Assembly: GCA_046290435.1 (NCBI GenBank)
Contig: JBKAGO010000034.1
Span: forward strand, 62,001 to 126,000
Reading direction: 5' to 3'
DNA: 64,000 bases
Source of the DNA: CAVQUE01 sp046290435
GTDB lineage: Bacteria > Actinomycetota > Acidimicrobiia > Acidimicrobiales > UBA8592
Positions within the stretch are counted from its first letter, which is position 1. Each line of letters starts with the position of its first letter. Under the pieces are notes generated by a model. That model made no database searches. It was not told where the DNA came from and saw nothing but the letters and a program-made list of their open reading frames with translations. Below are positions 63,442-64,000 of this stretch, piece by piece. Made by a program: the position numbers and the translations under genes.

Positions 63442-64000
63442 CTCGCCCCGATCTCTCGTCGGTACACGGCGGTACCGAGGGTCTCCACCGGTTCGAGTTC
63501 GCTGGCGTCGGCGAACGCCACGGCGTCATCCACCTCTGCCTCTGCGTCGCGCTCCATTCCGGCCCGGGCGTCCTCGTCCAGCAGTCCCGCGGTTGAGAGC
63601 ACCTCTGCGTAGGAGGGGATCGGGTCCCGCTCGCGCCACCGGTCGATCTCCTCGCGGTCGCGGTACAGGTCCGGGTCGAACATCGAGTGCGCCCGGAACC
63701 GGTAGGTCCGCAGCTCGAGGAACACCGGCCCGCCGTCGGCGCGGATGGAGGTGAGCGCCCGGGCAGTCGCGTCCCGCACGGCCAGGACGTCCATGCCGTC
63801 GACGGTCCACGCCGGCATCTCGTACGCGGCGGCCTTGACCGCGAGGTTGGTCTCTGCTTCGGAAGTCTCGAGCGACGTGCCCATCGCGTAGAGGTTGTTC
63901 TCGCAGCAGAACAGCACCGGCGTCTTCCACAGCGCCGCGAGGTTCATCGCCTCGTGGAACTCGCCCTCGGCCATGGCGCCCTCGCCGAAGAAGCACACGG
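63438..64000 (-). CDS. 2-oxoacid dehydrogenase E1 alpha subunit, N-terminal part outside window
   Basis: The last 187 codons of the gene, which continues past the right edge. The thiamine-diphosphate motif GEGAMAEGEFHEAMNLAALW (with the later CENN) and the phosphorylation-loop-type region RAHSMFDPDLYR are present. It forms the E1 heterotetramer with the beta subunit, whose gene overlaps by 4 nt. The gene order alpha-beta-E2 without E3 in view is the common arrangement. Confidence 0.93.
   Translation of the reverse strand, partial: VCFFGEGAMAEGEFHEAMNLAALWKTPVLFCCENNLYAMGTSLETSEAETNLAVKAAAYEMPAWTVDGMDVLAVRDATARALTSIRADGGPVFLELRTYRFRAHSMFDPDLYRDREEIDRWRERDPIPSYAEVLSTAGLLDEDARAGMERDAEAEVDDAVAFADASELEPVETLGTAVYRREIGAR

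Overview
The window is GC-rich DNA with dense genes, many 1-8 nt start/stop overlaps and frequent GTG/TTG starts. Several families point to a high-GC actinobacterium: a bacterial proteasome activator (Bpa), GlgE with a TreS-maltokinase fusion, a Vms1-like baeRF protein, SigF/SigB-type regulators and GAF-ANTAR proteins. Acidimicrobiia is my best guess, but nothing here fixes the class.

Layout. 1-3.8 kb: a multi-PAS sensor and a GAF-PAS-GAF-PP2C phosphatase, divergent from a STAS antagonist. 3.8-15.2 kb: a minus-strand operon glgX-glgE-treS/mak-glgB-treZ for glycogen and trehalose metabolism. 15.2-19 kb: STAS, DUF2254 and GAF-ANTAR genes. 19-22.8 kb: a G6PD-like gene, a GH15 glucoamylase/trehalase and a small kinase. 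22.9-30 kb: a stress block (PRC-barrel/DUF2382, a zinc-ribbon protein, baeRF, a SAP/Rho-N protein, Dps) and a four-gene sigma/anti-sigma operon that includes a 51-aa membrane protein. 30-39 kb: an envelope and lipid block (PhoD-like phosphatase, a very unusual PEP-utilising-enzyme/PAP2 fusion, GDPD, patatin). 39-47.4 kb: a run of small membrane or charged stress-type proteins, a YflT-like protein, a STAS/anti-sigma pair, Bpa, MscS and CsbD. 47.4-51.6 kb: an APC permease, a zinc alcohol dehydrogenase and an SDR. 51.6-56.7 kb: tRNA-Leu(UAA) followed by an accessory segment with decayed transposases and one IS3-family element with a substituted catalytic residue. 56.7-64 kb: a GT4 glycosyltransferase, a glycogen-debranching-type glycosidase, a GYD protein, an acyl carrier protein and the E2, E1-beta and E1-alpha genes of a 2-oxoacid dehydrogenase, the last cut by the window end.

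How it works together. The strongest signal not explained by gene calls is a recurrent promoter pattern, GTTT (sometimes GTGT) - 15 to 17 nt - GGG(T/C)A(G/A/C), upstream of more than 15 genes or operons. It resembles the SigB/SigF general-stress consensus, and the window also encodes a SigB/SigF-type sigma factor, two RsbW-type ATPases, four STAS antagonists and a PP2C phosphatase. In about ten cases the -10 element ends only 9-11 nt before the start codon, which implies leaderless mRNAs. I infer a general-stress chromosomal region whose targets include osmolyte and glycogen metabolism, DNA protection (Dps), proteasome activation, mechanosensitive channels and many small membrane proteins of unknown function. 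All functions are read from sequence motifs by eye; no database search was run.
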